Below, piece after piece: positions 1 through 5,562 of a stretch of DNA of 5,709 bases. This DNA is from Brucellaceae bacterium (lineage in GTDB: Bacteria > Pseudomonadota > Alphaproteobacteria > Rhizobiales > Rhizobiaceae): the NCBI GenBank assembly GCA_031253705.1, contig JAIRVW010000300.1, positions 1-5,709 of the forward strand, read 5' to 3'. Position numbers and translations under genes: made by a program. The first letter of the stretch is position 1. Each line of letters opens with the position of its first letter. Below the pieces are notes generated by a model. It saw only the letters and a program-made list of their open reading frames with translations. It ran no database searches and was not told the origin of the DNA.

Positions 1-79
1 CATCGTTGTTCTGCGCACATTTATGCGCCACAACCTGCGCCACGCCTCCGGCACCAATAATCAGGACATTTTTTTTCAT
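1..79 (-). CDS. Carboxynorspermidine synthase (saccharopine dehydrogenase-like), N-terminal 26 residues only
   Basis: Only the first 26 codons lie in the window; the gene runs off the left edge. The peptide starts MKKNVLIIGAGGVAQVVAHK, a Rossmann beta-strand followed by the glycine-rich NAD(P)-binding loop GAGGVA at residues 9-14. This is the start expected for the saccharopine dehydrogenase family, and the copy beside nspC is normally carboxynorspermidine synthase. That cytosolic enzyme reductively condenses putrescine (or diaminopropane) with aspartate semialdehyde, and NspC then decarboxylates the product. The ATG at 79 is preferred because the family begins close to the Rossmann strand. 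An in-frame ATG at 115 would add 12 residues (MPKRLLWSVPRE) but has no visible ribosome binding site. The ATG at 79 also lacks a well-spaced one: GGAG lies about 13 bases upstream, inside a mini-ORF. The identity rests on a short N-terminus plus context; a lysine-pathway saccharopine dehydrogenase is less likely. Confidence 0.8.
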   Translation of the reverse strand, partial: MKKNVLIIGAGGVAQVVAHKCAQNND

Positions 80-80
80 T

Positions 81-98
81 TCACGCGGTACGCTCCAT
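81..98 (-). other. Five-codon mini-ORF just upstream of the carboxynorspermidine synthase start
   Basis: On the minus strand, ATG at 98 is followed by four codons and a TGA at 83-81 (peptide MERTA). One base then separates the stop from the ATG of the synthase gene. AAAAGG lies five bases before the mini-ORF's ATG, a better-placed ribosome binding site than anything in front of the synthase gene itself. This would suit translation by termination and reinitiation. An ORF this short arises easily by chance, so function is inference only. Confidence 0.2.
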
Positions 99-111
99 AG
101 TAGCCTTTTCG

Positions 112-145
112 GCATAATCACGAATTTTGCTGATGATGATTATGC
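112..145. repeat. Inverted repeat GCATAATCA-N16-TGATTATGC between nspC and the synthase gene
   Basis: Nine-base perfect arms lie at 112-120 and 137-145 with a 16-base loop. In the minus-strand transcript this would be a hairpin ending about 33 bases before the ATG at 79. There is no U-run after it, so it is not a standard intrinsic terminator. It could be a protein-binding site or an mRNA processing or stability element. The same GCATAAT word forms the arms of another inverted repeat upstream of nspC. Confidence 0.45.
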
Positions 146-159
146 ACCAATCAATGAGA

Positions 160-187
160 TGTGATGAGCGGTTACCCACGCATCACA
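160..187. repeat. Inverted repeat TGTGATG-N14-CATCACA just after the nspC stop
   Basis: Seven-base perfect arms lie at 160-166 and 181-187, with a possible two-pair extension inside. It begins about 29 bases downstream of the nspC stop codon on the minus strand. No T-run follows in that direction, so it could be a weak or Rho-assisted terminator, a 3' stabilising hairpin within a dicistronic message, or chance. Confidence 0.3.
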
Positions 188-215
188 CATCGGTTGCAGG
201 TTCTTGCTATACCAC

Positions 216-1316
216 TCAGGAAAGAGCAGCAGCAAAGTCGTCAAAGGTAAATTCTTTGACAAGCTCTTCAGTTCCGTCAAGCTGACGGACAACGATGGAT
301 GGCATTTTAACGCCGTTGAACCAGTTCTTCTTGACCATTGTATAACCGGCCGCATCCTGAATGGAGAGACGGTCGCCGATCTGCAATGGTTTTTCAAAAC
401 GGAATTCGCCGAAAATATCACCGGCAAGGCAGGATTTGCCGCAGATCATGATTTCATGATCGCCTTTATTCGGCTCCAGTTTGGCGGTCTGACGATAGAT
501 CAGCAGATCGAGCATATGGGCTTCAATCGAGCTGTCGACAATCGCAAGATTTTTGCCGTTGAACAGCGTGTCGAGCACGGTTACTTCGAGAGTAGCGGAT
601 TTTGTAATCGCTGCCTCACCCGGTTCCAGATAAACCTGTACGCCATATTTCTCGGAGAAAGCTTTCAAACGCGCGCAGAACTGATCCAGCGGATAGTTTT
701 CACCGGTAAAGTGAATACCGCCGCCGAGGCTGACCCAGTTTACACGGGCGATCAGATGGCCGAAACGCTCTTCAATAATACCGAGCATCTCGTCAAAACG
801 CTCAAATTTGTCGTTCTCACAATTATTGTGGAACATGAAACCGGAGACTTTATCCATCACGGTTTCAATCTTCGCGGCATCCCATTCGCCAAGACGGCTG
901 AACGGGCGCGCAGGATCGGCCAGCGTAAAGTCGGAGGTGGAAACCTGCGGGTTCACACGCAGACCACGAATATGATTTCTGGAGACTTCTTCAAAACGGG
1001 TCAGCTGACCGATTGAGTTGAAGATGATCTTGTCACTGTTGGCGAGCACATCAGCAATTTCGTCATCCGCATAGGCAACACTGTAAGCATGTGTTTCGCC
1101 GGCAAATTTCTCTTTGCCAAGACGCACTTCATAGAGCGAAGACGATGTTGTACCGTCCATATATTCACTCATCAGATCAAACACAGACCATGTGGCAAAA
1201 CATTTCAGAGCCAGCAGCGATTTCGCACCGGACTGTTCACGCACATATTTAATCTTTTCCAGATTAGGCAGGAGTTTGCTTTTATCGATGAGGTAATACG
1301 GGGTTTTGATCGTCAA
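216..1316 (-). CDS. nspC: Carboxynorspermidine decarboxylase
   Basis: This cytosolic PLP enzyme removes CO2 from carboxyspermidine or carboxynorspermidine, giving spermidine or norspermidine: the last step of the alternative polyamine pathway. The protein has 366 residues, full length for the family. It has the alanine-racemase-type barrel at the N-terminus, with the PLP lysine in LALKCFA (K38). SLGGGIHFTG follows (glycines 198-200, phosphate binding), then EPGE at 231-234. The C-terminal beta domain carries CGKSCLAGD (C296, D300) and DAAGYTMVK (Y325), matching the fold-type III decarboxylases. The start is TTG at 1316: an in-frame TAA lies eight codons upstream, there is no ATG before residue 49, and homology begins at once with TPYYLID. 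The ribosome binding site is weak (GGAC about 10 bases upstream). The partner carboxynorspermidine synthase follows 136 bases downstream on the same strand, so co-transcription is likely. Identity is secure; whether the product is spermidine or norspermidine cannot be read from sequence. Confidence 0.95.
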   Translation of the reverse strand: MTIKTPYYLIDKSKLLPNLEKIKYVREQSGAKSLLALKCFATWSVFDLMSEYMDGTTSSSLYEVRLGKEKFAGETHAYSVAYADDEIADVLANSDKIIFNSIGQLTRFEEVSRNHIRGLRVNPQVSTSDFTLADPARPFSRLGEWDAAKIETVMDKVSGFMFHNNCENDKFERFDEMLGIIEERFGHLIARVNWVSLGGGIHFTGENYPLDQFCARLKAFSEKYGVQVYLEPGEAAITKSATLEVTVLDTLFNGKNLAIVDSSIEAHMLDLLIYRQTAKLEPNKGDHEIMICGKSCLAGDIFGEFRFEKPLQIGDRLSIQDAAGYTMVKKNWFNGVKMPSIVVRQLDGTEELVKEFTFDDFAAALS

Positions 1317-1368
1317 TTCGTTTTGTCCGGTCCGTTACAGTTACGCATTCTGGCGGGAGAAGTGTGAT

Positions 1369-1418
1369 CCTGCATGCAGGAAACCGCGCGGCACAGGCTG
1401 CCTGACTGCGGTGCCCCT
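1369..1418 (-). other. GC-rich structured part of the presumed nspC leader
   Basis: Upstream of nspC on the minus strand, a GC-rich stretch can fold in two places. There is a perfect 12-base palindrome CCTGCATGCAGG (1369-1380). There is also a stem with GGCAC/GTGCC ends enclosing CAGGC-n-GCCTG (about 1390-1415). If the promoter proposed at 1453-1480 is right, both lie in a leader of roughly 130 bases. I do not recognise a known riboswitch class here (not SAM-II by its usual conserved words), and no protein-coding ORF is convincing. Confidence 0.25.
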
Positions 1419-1452
1419 TCTTTACTGCATAATCTTCAAAACCGAAACTGAT

Positions 1453-1480
1453 TTTATAAATTTACACAGTTGCAATGCAA
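1453..1480 (-). promoter_or_regulatory. Candidate promoter for nspC
   Basis: On the minus strand, TATAAA (1458-1453) lies 16 bases after TTGCAT (1480-1475). The -10 matches five of six consensus positions, but the -35 only three of six. The -35 overlaps an 11-base palindrome TTGCAATGCAA (1470-1480), which might be an operator. The surrounding DNA is the most AT-rich of the gap. The implied transcript would start near 1446. Confidence 0.3.
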
Positions 1481-1510
1481 AATCTTACCGAATGTGCCGT
1501 ATCTGAGGTT

Positions 1511-1548
1511 TCATATTATGCCTGTCTTTATATAGGGGCATAATATGA
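1511..1548. repeat. Perfect 12-base inverted repeat TCATATTATGCC-N14-GGCATAATATGA
   Basis: The arms at 1511-1522 and 1537-1548 are exact reverse complements, with a 14-base AT-rich spacer containing TATATA. The element lies about 34 bases past the hydrolase stop and about 195 bases before the nspC start. As RNA it would be a stable hairpin, but no U-run follows in either direction, so a standard terminator is unlikely. A dimeric regulator site, or a hairpin ending the GNAT-hydrolase message, are the main alternatives. Each arm contains CATAAT, close to a -10 box, but I find no matching -35. Confidence 0.45.
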
Positions 1549-1581
1549 CGTTTTAAATACGGGCAAAGAGCCGGTCGTGAT

Positions 1582-2487
1582 TCAATCCGGTCGATTATTA
1601 AACTGCTCCGGCCAGTCATGGTCGATGAATTGCTCCGGCCAGTCGCGGTGCGTAAACACCTGTCCCTGTTCCCGCAAACGCCGCACCTGTTCCAGATCAA
1701 TACTGCAATGCATCCAGCGACTGACAGTTGTGGTATCGCTTTCGCTCTCGGCAAAGATACCGCTCGGCGGCATACCATAATCAGACGGCACATAGAGAGC
1801 TGCACGACCGCTGTTCTCATCCAGTGCCAGCGACCACAAAGCTTCGCCTGCCGTCGGTGAAACCAATACAGCAAACTGATTTTCCAGAGCCCGCGCCTGC
1901 GCACCGATCCGCACACGATAATAACCCGCCAAAGTATCCGTGCAGCTTGGCGCCAAAATCAGCTCTGCCCCCTGATCACTCAGACGACGCGACAACATCG
2001 GAAACTCATTATCGTAGCAAATGAGAATACCAAACCGGCCAAACGGTGTTGCAAAACACTGCACATCCTCAAGCCCGCCGCTGATCCCCCATTGCTCGCG
2101 CTCAAAGCGGGTCATAATGATTTTATCCTGATGCCCGATCAGCCCGTCCTGTCCGAAAAGCCACGCACGGTTGCGATATTTGCCATCCGGATCAAGCACG
2201 GGTGCACTGCCTGGCTGTAAAACGATCTGATGTTCACGGGCGATCGCTTCACACAGCTCCAGCCAGCGCGGGATGAGTGGCTGAATGCCGAAAATTGAGC
2301 CATGCAGATCACTGCGAACCGCTGGCTCTAACTGACCGGAGAGCACAAGCCCCGCATATTCCGGTAACAGCAAAACCTGCGCGCCCTGCGCCACAGCCCC
2401 GGCACACAGATCACGCAAATGCCTCTCATAGGCATCCCATGTCTCAATCTGTTCAATTACATATTGGCAGGAAGCAAGATGCAGCAT
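1582..2487 (-). CDS. Carbon-nitrogen hydrolase of the nitrilase superfamily (RimI-associated, class 12-like)
   Basis: The enzyme is predicted to hydrolyse a non-peptide C-N bond (amide, carbamoyl or nitrile) in the cytoplasm; the substrate is unknown. The catalytic triad is visible: Glu43 in LLLPEYAG, Lys122 in HQDKIIMTRFERE and Cys157 in ILICYDNEFP. The 301-residue protein has the standard alpha-beta-beta-alpha fold length with no signal peptide. The K-TRFERE and CYDNEFP wording, and the acetyltransferase gene directly upstream, fit the nitrilase class whose members often carry a fused N-terminal RimI/GNAT domain. Here the two are separate genes. The start is ATG at 2487, sharing its A with the TGA of the upstream gene (TGATG), with AAGGA nine bases before it; a TTG seven codons earlier is less likely. 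The C-terminus carries a duplicated DWPEQF motif. nspC lies 265 bases downstream on the same strand, which might hint at a polyamine amide substrate; that is speculation. Confidence 0.88.
   Translation of the reverse strand: MLHLASCQYVIEQIETWDAYERHLRDLCAGAVAQGAQVLLLPEYAGLVLSGQLEPAVRSDLHGSIFGIQPLIPRWLELCEAIAREHQIVLQPGSAPVLDPDGKYRNRAWLFGQDGLIGHQDKIIMTRFEREQWGISGGLEDVQCFATPFGRFGILICYDNEFPMLSRRLSDQGAELILAPSCTDTLAGYYRVRIGAQARALENQFAVLVSPTAGEALWSLALDENSGRAALYVPSDYGMPPSGIFAESESDTTTVSRWMHCSIDLEQVRRLREQGQVFTHRDWPEQFIDHDWPEQFNNRPD
1604..1644. repeat. 27-base-period tandem duplication in the 3' end of the hydrolase gene
   Basis: TGCTCCGGCCAGTC occurs at 1604-1617 and again at 1631-1644, exactly 27 bases (nine codons) apart, so DWPEQF appears twice near the protein's C-terminus. 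The similarity continues to the left as GGTCGAT (1589-1595 and 1620-1626), but with a 4-base length difference, so the copies are no longer exact. It is probably a local slippage or duplication event. Confidence 0.75.
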
Positions 2488-3080
2488 CAGCGCAGATCCT
2501 TCACCCAAAATGACATTGGCTTGTTGGTTTCCTCAGCTGCACCGACATCGCGCCAGCTATAAAAGGTGCGCAATTCCGGTTTATGAAAGAAACCGCGTTT
2601 ATTCCAGAAAGCATCCAGCGGCTGATAGTCTGCCGGTCGCAACGGGTGATCTTTCGGGCGCTCGACCGCGCAGAAACAACATGTGGTAAATTCTCCGCTC
2701 TGACGGGCATAGGCTTCGCGCTCTTCAAAAAAGCGCACACCCAGCCCCGTGCCGCGATAGGCAGGCAACAACACAGATTCTCCGAAATAGAAAATCACCT
2801 CCGGATCATAGTCCTGCTCAATAAACGGGGTTTTGAACTCAGCCGTCTCATCGCGCATCGGAATACCGGTGGAAGCGCCGACAACTCTGCCACCGTCAAC
2901 GGCCAGCACAAACAGGCTGTCCGGAGAATTGGCGTAAGTTGCGATATAATCCGCCTCATAGGCCATTTCCCCGTCATAAAGATAAGGAAAATCGCGGAAA
3001 ACCTGAATGCGCAGCCGTGCCAGATCGTCAATATAGGGCGCAATATTGCGACCCGTATAGGTTTCAATCCTGACCGTCAT
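2487..3080 (-). CDS. GNAT-family N-acetyltransferase
   Basis: The 197-residue protein is predicted to transfer acetyl from acetyl-CoA to an amine; the acceptor is unknown. Motif A is clear: the strand VIFYFGESVLLPAYR is followed by the pyrophosphate-binding loop RGTGLG (residues 109-114) and helix VRFFEEREAYA. Earlier, LFVLAVDGGRVVGASTG (56-72) forms the usual central strands, and the C-terminal ALFWNKRGF-like segment (DAFWNKRGFFH, 156-166) is the typical end of the domain. The ATG at 3080 has a strong ribosome binding site, AGGAGG, seven bases upstream (3088-3093). Its stop overlaps the start of the hydrolase gene (TGATG), implying translational coupling and a shared job. In related bacteria an acetyltransferase of this broad type can be fused to such a hydrolase. 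A small cysteine cluster, TTCCFCA (132-138), lies just after motif A; its role is unknown. Confidence 0.88.
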   Translation of the reverse strand: MTVRIETYTGRNIAPYIDDLARLRIQVFRDFPYLYDGEMAYEADYIATYANSPDSLFVLAVDGGRVVGASTGIPMRDETAEFKTPFIEQDYDPEVIFYFGESVLLPAYRGTGLGVRFFEEREAYARQSGEFTTCCFCAVERPKDHPLRPADYQPLDAFWNKRGFFHKPELRTFYSWRDVGAAEETNKPMSFWVKDLR

Positions 3081-3243
3081 GCTGCTTCCTCCTGCTGCTT
3101 TCTCTATAAGCCATTGAAGAAGAATGAACAGGGCTGGTTACGGCAGAGATTTACGCAAAAGGGCTATTTCCGTCCGCATTTACGCCTTTTCTTTACAGCC
3201 GCAAAGCTTATGAAGGATCAGCAAATATTCGGGAGGGATTACC
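3081..3243. promoter_or_regulatory. Divergent intergenic region between the GNAT-hydrolase pair and the SnoaL-like gene
   Basis: These 163 bases must hold promoters for both directions if the leftward pair and the rightward gene are separate units. I find no pair of -35/-10 boxes good enough to name. Two direct copies of ATTTACGC lie at 3149-3156 and 3178-3185, 29 bases apart, and may be part of an operator. Strong ribosome binding sites sit at both edges: CCTCCT on the plus strand at 3088-3093 (AGGAGG for the leftward gene), and GGGAGG at 3231-3236 for the rightward gene. Confidence 0.4.
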
Positions 3244-3645
3244 ATGAGTGCTTCACAGATTATCCGCGCTTATTACGATGCTTTCAACGCGCAGGACATG
3301 GAGACTTTTATCAGCCTGTTACATGACGAAGTCGTGCATGATGTTAATCAGGGCGACCGCTATCAGGGTAAAGACCATTTCCGCTCTTTCATGGCACATA
3401 TGAACCGCTCCTATAAGGAAACTCTCACCGATATGGTGATCATGGCCAATGCGGAAGGCACACGCGGCGCGGCTGAATTTATCGTGCATGGTGAATATCT
3501 GGCCACCGATGAAGGTCTGCCGGAAGCCAAAGGGCAGAAATATGTGCTGCCTGCCGGTGCGTTTTTTGAACTGCGTGACGGCAAGGTTGCCCGCATCAGC
3601 AATTATTACAATCTCAATGACTGGATCGCACAGGTCAGCAAATAA
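3244..3645 (+). CDS. SnoaL-like / ketosteroid isomerase-related protein
   Basis: A 133-residue single-domain protein of the cone-shaped alpha+beta (NTF2-like) barrel fold. The N-terminal helix is IIRAYYDAFNAQDMETFISLL (6-26), followed by HDEVVHDVNQG (27-37), the recognisable core of the 'ketosteroid isomerase-related' family seen widely in proteobacteria. DMVIM, GAAEFIVHGEYL and LPAGAFFELRDGKVARISNYYNL supply the curved sheet lining the pocket. Family members are of full length at about 130-135 residues. Despite the name, no true steroid isomerase activity can be assumed; the substrate is unknown and the protein is probably cytosolic. The ATG at 3244 has GGGAGG seven bases upstream. It is transcribed alone, divergently from the GNAT-hydrolase pair, and ends before a strong hairpin. 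Confidence 0.88.
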   Translation: MSASQIIRAYYDAFNAQDMETFISLLHDEVVHDVNQGDRYQGKDHFRSFMAHMNRSYKETLTDMVIMANAEGTRGAAEFIVHGEYLATDEGLPEAKGQKYVLPAGAFFELRDGKVARISNYYNLNDWIAQVSK

Positions 3646-3649
3646 AATT

Positions 3650-3701
3650 CAGAGCGGTTCCGGTTTATATTGAATCGTTGGAACCGCTCTGTTTGCTTGT
3701 T
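3650..3701 (+). terminator. Likely intrinsic terminator of the SnoaL-like gene
   Basis: Five bases after the TAA, a perfect 12-base stem, CAGAGCGGTTCC (3650-3661) with GGAACCGCTCTG (3680-3691), encloses an 18-base loop. A T-rich run, TTTGCTTGTTTTA, follows. It doubles as the first palindrome of the mosaic repeat described next. The loop is long for a terminator, but stem strength, position and T-rich tail all fit. Confidence 0.6.
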
Positions 3702-3748
3702 TTACGCGCATCTTATCCGAAAACCGTTTCACACTTTTCGGGATGCGC
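3650..3748. repeat. Two-palindrome intergenic mosaic element (RIME / Bru-RS-like)
   Basis: About 100 bases contain two separate palindromes. The first is the 12-base stem at 3650-3691. The second is GCGCATC (3706-3712) plus CCGAAAA (3717-3723), pairing with TTTTCGG (3735-3741) plus GATGCGC (3742-3748), with a 4-base bulge. The words around CCGAAAACCGTTTCACACTT are typical of dispersed intergenic repeats in Hyphomicrobiales, such as RIME in Rhizobium and Bru-RS in Brucella. These are non-autonomous palindromic units of about 100 bases. Family assignment is from memory of their layout and wording, not a search. Confidence 0.65.
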
Positions 3749-3754
3749 TCTAAT

Positions 3755-3785
3755 GCGCCGCTTTTTATCAATTGAGAAGGGGCGC
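3755..3785. terminator. Imperfect hairpin after the ABC ATPase gene
   Basis: GCGCC (3755-3759) pairs with GGCGC (3781-3785). Past one G/G mismatch, CTTTTTA pairs with TGAGAAG, using two G-U pairs in the plus-strand transcript. It ends six bases before the ATPase stop codon's last base (3791), so it lies directly in the leftward transcript's 3' region. No clear U-run follows leftwards, so termination there is unproven; the mosaic element beyond may help. Confidence 0.3.
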
Positions 3786-3790
3786 GGATT

Positions 3791-4549
3791 TTACATAAAG
3801 TACGTGGCAATACGTTTGCCTTCGACATCCTGCACTTTGAACACCGTGCCATAGATGGATTCCAGCACCACCGGACAGACGATCTCTTCCGGCGTGCCCT
3901 GACAAAACAGCTTACCGTTCTGCATTGCAACAATATGGTCGGAATAGCAGGACGCAAAATTAATATCATGCAGCACGACAACAACCGTCTTGCCCAGATC
4001 ATCCGCTGCTTTGCGCAGGAGTTTCATCATCTCGACAGAATGCTTCATGTCGAGATTATTCAGCGGCTCGTCAAACAGCGTGTAATCCGTATCCTGACAC
4101 AGCACCATCGCCACATAGGCACGCTGGCGCTGGCCGCCTGACAATTCATCAAGAAAACGATCTGCCAGATCATTAAGGTTCAGATACTGGATGGAACGTG
4201 CCACGAATTGCGCATCTTCTGCGGTCGGCCGGCCCTTGCTGTAAGGATAGCGGCCGAAGGTCACCAGATCGCGCACGGTCAGACGCGCAGTCATGTGGTT
4301 TTCCTGACGCAGGATCGACAGGCGTTTGGCCAGCACATCACCGGCAGTGCGTGCCACATCCATTTTATCGACCAGCACCTGCCCCTGATCTGCCGGAATA
4401 AGACGGCTGATCATCGACAACAAGGTGGACTTTCCCGCACCATTCGGGCCGATAATCGAAGTGATACCACCGGAAGGTAATGTCACCGAGACATTATTGA
4501 CCACCAGAGTTTCGCCATAGGTTTTACTGACGGCTTTGACCTCGATCAT
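3791..4549 (-). CDS. Iron-siderophore ABC transporter, ATP-binding protein
   Basis: This 252-residue cytoplasmic ATPase powers import of a ferric siderophore through the two permeases encoded upstream. All nucleotide-binding motifs are present: Walker A GPNGAGKST (34-42), Q-loop Q82, signature LSGGQ (136-140), Walker B YTLFDE (156-161, catalytic Glu161), D-loop NNLD (164-167) and H-loop His194. Length and motif spacing match the FecE-like subfamily, closest in wording to the FatE / YclP / CeuD / VctC ATPases (for example RLSILRQENH, TVRDLVTFGRYPYSKGR, DEPLNNLDMKHS). The ATG at 4549 overlaps the permease stop as ATGA, and GAGGAG lies seven bases upstream (4557-4562), so the genes are translationally coupled. 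Iron control (Fur, RirA or Irr) would act upstream of the window. It is the last gene of its operon, converging on the SnoaL-like gene across the mosaic repeat. The exact siderophore cannot be inferred. Confidence 0.93.
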   Translation of the reverse strand: MIEVKAVSKTYGETLVVNNVSVTLPSGGITSIIGPNGAGKSTLLSMISRLIPADQGQVLVDKMDVARTAGDVLAKRLSILRQENHMTARLTVRDLVTFGRYPYSKGRPTAEDAQFVARSIQYLNLNDLADRFLDELSGGQRQRAYVAMVLCQDTDYTLFDEPLNNLDMKHSVEMMKLLRKAADDLGKTVVVVLHDINFASCYSDHIVAMQNGKLFCQGTPEEIVCPVVLESIYGTVFKVQDVEGKRIATYFM

Positions 4550-5562
4550 CGGGCAACTCCTCGTACCAGCATCAGAATAAAGAACAGACCGCCGACAAAT
4601 TCGATCACAATGCCCAATGCGGTATTGAAAGCGAAAATGCGTTCAAGAATGAGCTGTCCGCCGACAAGCGCAATCACCGCCAGCAACACAGCGGCAGGGA
4701 TTGTATAACGGTGACGGGTCACCGGCATCATCATATAAGCGAGATTAGCCACCAGCAGGCCGAAGAAAGTGACCGGTCCGACCAGAGCGGTAGAAACGGA
4801 CACCAGCACCGCAACCATCATCAGAATGACCATCGTGGTGCGCTTGTAATTGATGCCCAGACCAATAGCCGTTTCCCGCCCCAGAGACAGAATGTCGAAA
4901 CGGTGGCCGATACGCCATGCCACCACGGAGACCAGCCCGACGACAAGCGCGGAGAGACCGAGCAACTGACTGTCAATCGTGTTGAAAGAGGCGAATAATC
5001 TGTCCTGCAACACCACGAAATCATTCGGGTCGATGATACGCTGCAGGAAACTGCTGCCGGAACGGAAAAAGACGCCGAAAATAATGCCCACCAGCATCAG
5101 GAGATGCAGCGAGCGCCCCTCACCGGCAAACAGCCAGCGGTAAAGCAGGCCGGAAAAGCCCATCATCAGCGCAATTTCCACCAGAAACATCAGTTTAGGA
5201 TTGGCCATTGAGACGGCATGGGCGCCAAGCGTAAACACCAGCACGGTTTGCAACAATGCATAAAGCGCGTCAAAGCCCATGATGGAGGGCGTGAGAATCC
5301 GGTTATTGGTGATGGTCTGAAACAGAACCGTCGACAAAGCGATGGAATAGGCCACCAGTATCATCGCGGCAAGTTTGGTACCGCGAAACGGCAGAATGAA
5401 ACTCCAGCTGCCTTTTGCCCCGATCGTCATAAAAGCAGCGCAGGCAACCAGTGCCAGTGCACCAAGCAGGATCAACCGCTTTACTGCACTGCGACGGTTG
5501 GCCGGATTTTCCACCGGCAGTGCTGTCTGATTATGAACCGGATAAATCGTTTCATGCACCAC
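4546..5562 (-). CDS. Iron-siderophore ABC transporter permease, second subunit (FecCD family, FatC/YclO-like)
   Basis: A 338-residue inner-membrane protein with the many hydrophobic helices of the FecCD/BtuC fold. Hydrophobic segments begin at about residues 30, 62, 100, 123, 152, 199, 242, 286 and 315. The wording FQTITNNRILTPSIMGFDALY (81-101), RLFASFN (188-194), LGLGINYKR and GPVTFFGLLVANLAYMMMP (262-280) fits the FatC / YclO / CeuC / VctG type of siderophore permease. The GPVTFFGLL stretch is the cytoplasmic ATPase-contact region. The first 27 residues are hydrophilic, ahead of the first helix. The start is taken as GTG at 5562, with GAGGAAG seven bases upstream (5570-5576), overlapping the upstream permease by 11 bases. 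The next codon is also GTG (5559) and could serve; no in-frame ATG occurs before residue 45. Its stop overlaps the ATPase start by four bases. Confidence 0.92.
   Translation of the reverse strand: MVHETIYPVHNQTALPVENPANRRSAVKRLILLGALALVACAAFMTIGAKGSWSFILPFRGTKLAAMILVAYSIALSTVLFQTITNNRILTPSIMGFDALYALLQTVLVFTLGAHAVSMANPKLMFLVEIALMMGFSGLLYRWLFAGEGRSLHLLMLVGIIFGVFFRSGSSFLQRIIDPNDFVVLQDRLFASFNTIDSQLLGLSALVVGLVSVVAWRIGHRFDILSLGRETAIGLGINYKRTTMVILMMVAVLVSVSTALVGPVTFFGLLVANLAYMMMPVTRHRYTIPAAVLLAVIALVGGQLILERIFAFNTALGIVIEFVGGLFFILMLVRGVAR

Noticed and set aside
204..1016. 270-codon plus-strand ORF antisense to nspC
   Set aside because: It lies wholly opposite a clear nspC, has no recognisable domain and no good ribosome binding site; it is a mirror of coding bias on the other strand.
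1485..1514. Nine-codon minus-strand ORF (MKPQIRHIR) upstream of nspC as a leader peptide
   Set aside because: It lies upstream of the likely promoter, has only a weak AGG before its ATG, and is too short to tell from chance.
1511..1548. Treating the 12-base inverted repeat as a standard intrinsic terminator for the hydrolase gene
   Set aside because: The stem is AT-rich and is followed by AACCTC in the leftward direction, with no U-run.
2487..2508. TTG start seven codons upstream for the hydrolase
   Set aside because: The ATG at 2487 overlaps the GNAT stop as TGATG, has AAGGA at good spacing, and homology begins right there.
2583..3326. 247-codon plus-strand ORF running opposite the GNAT gene and into the SnoaL-like gene
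   Set aside because: It crosses the divergent promoter region and overlaps the SnoaL-like gene in another frame, with low-complexity charged content typical of a shadow ORF.
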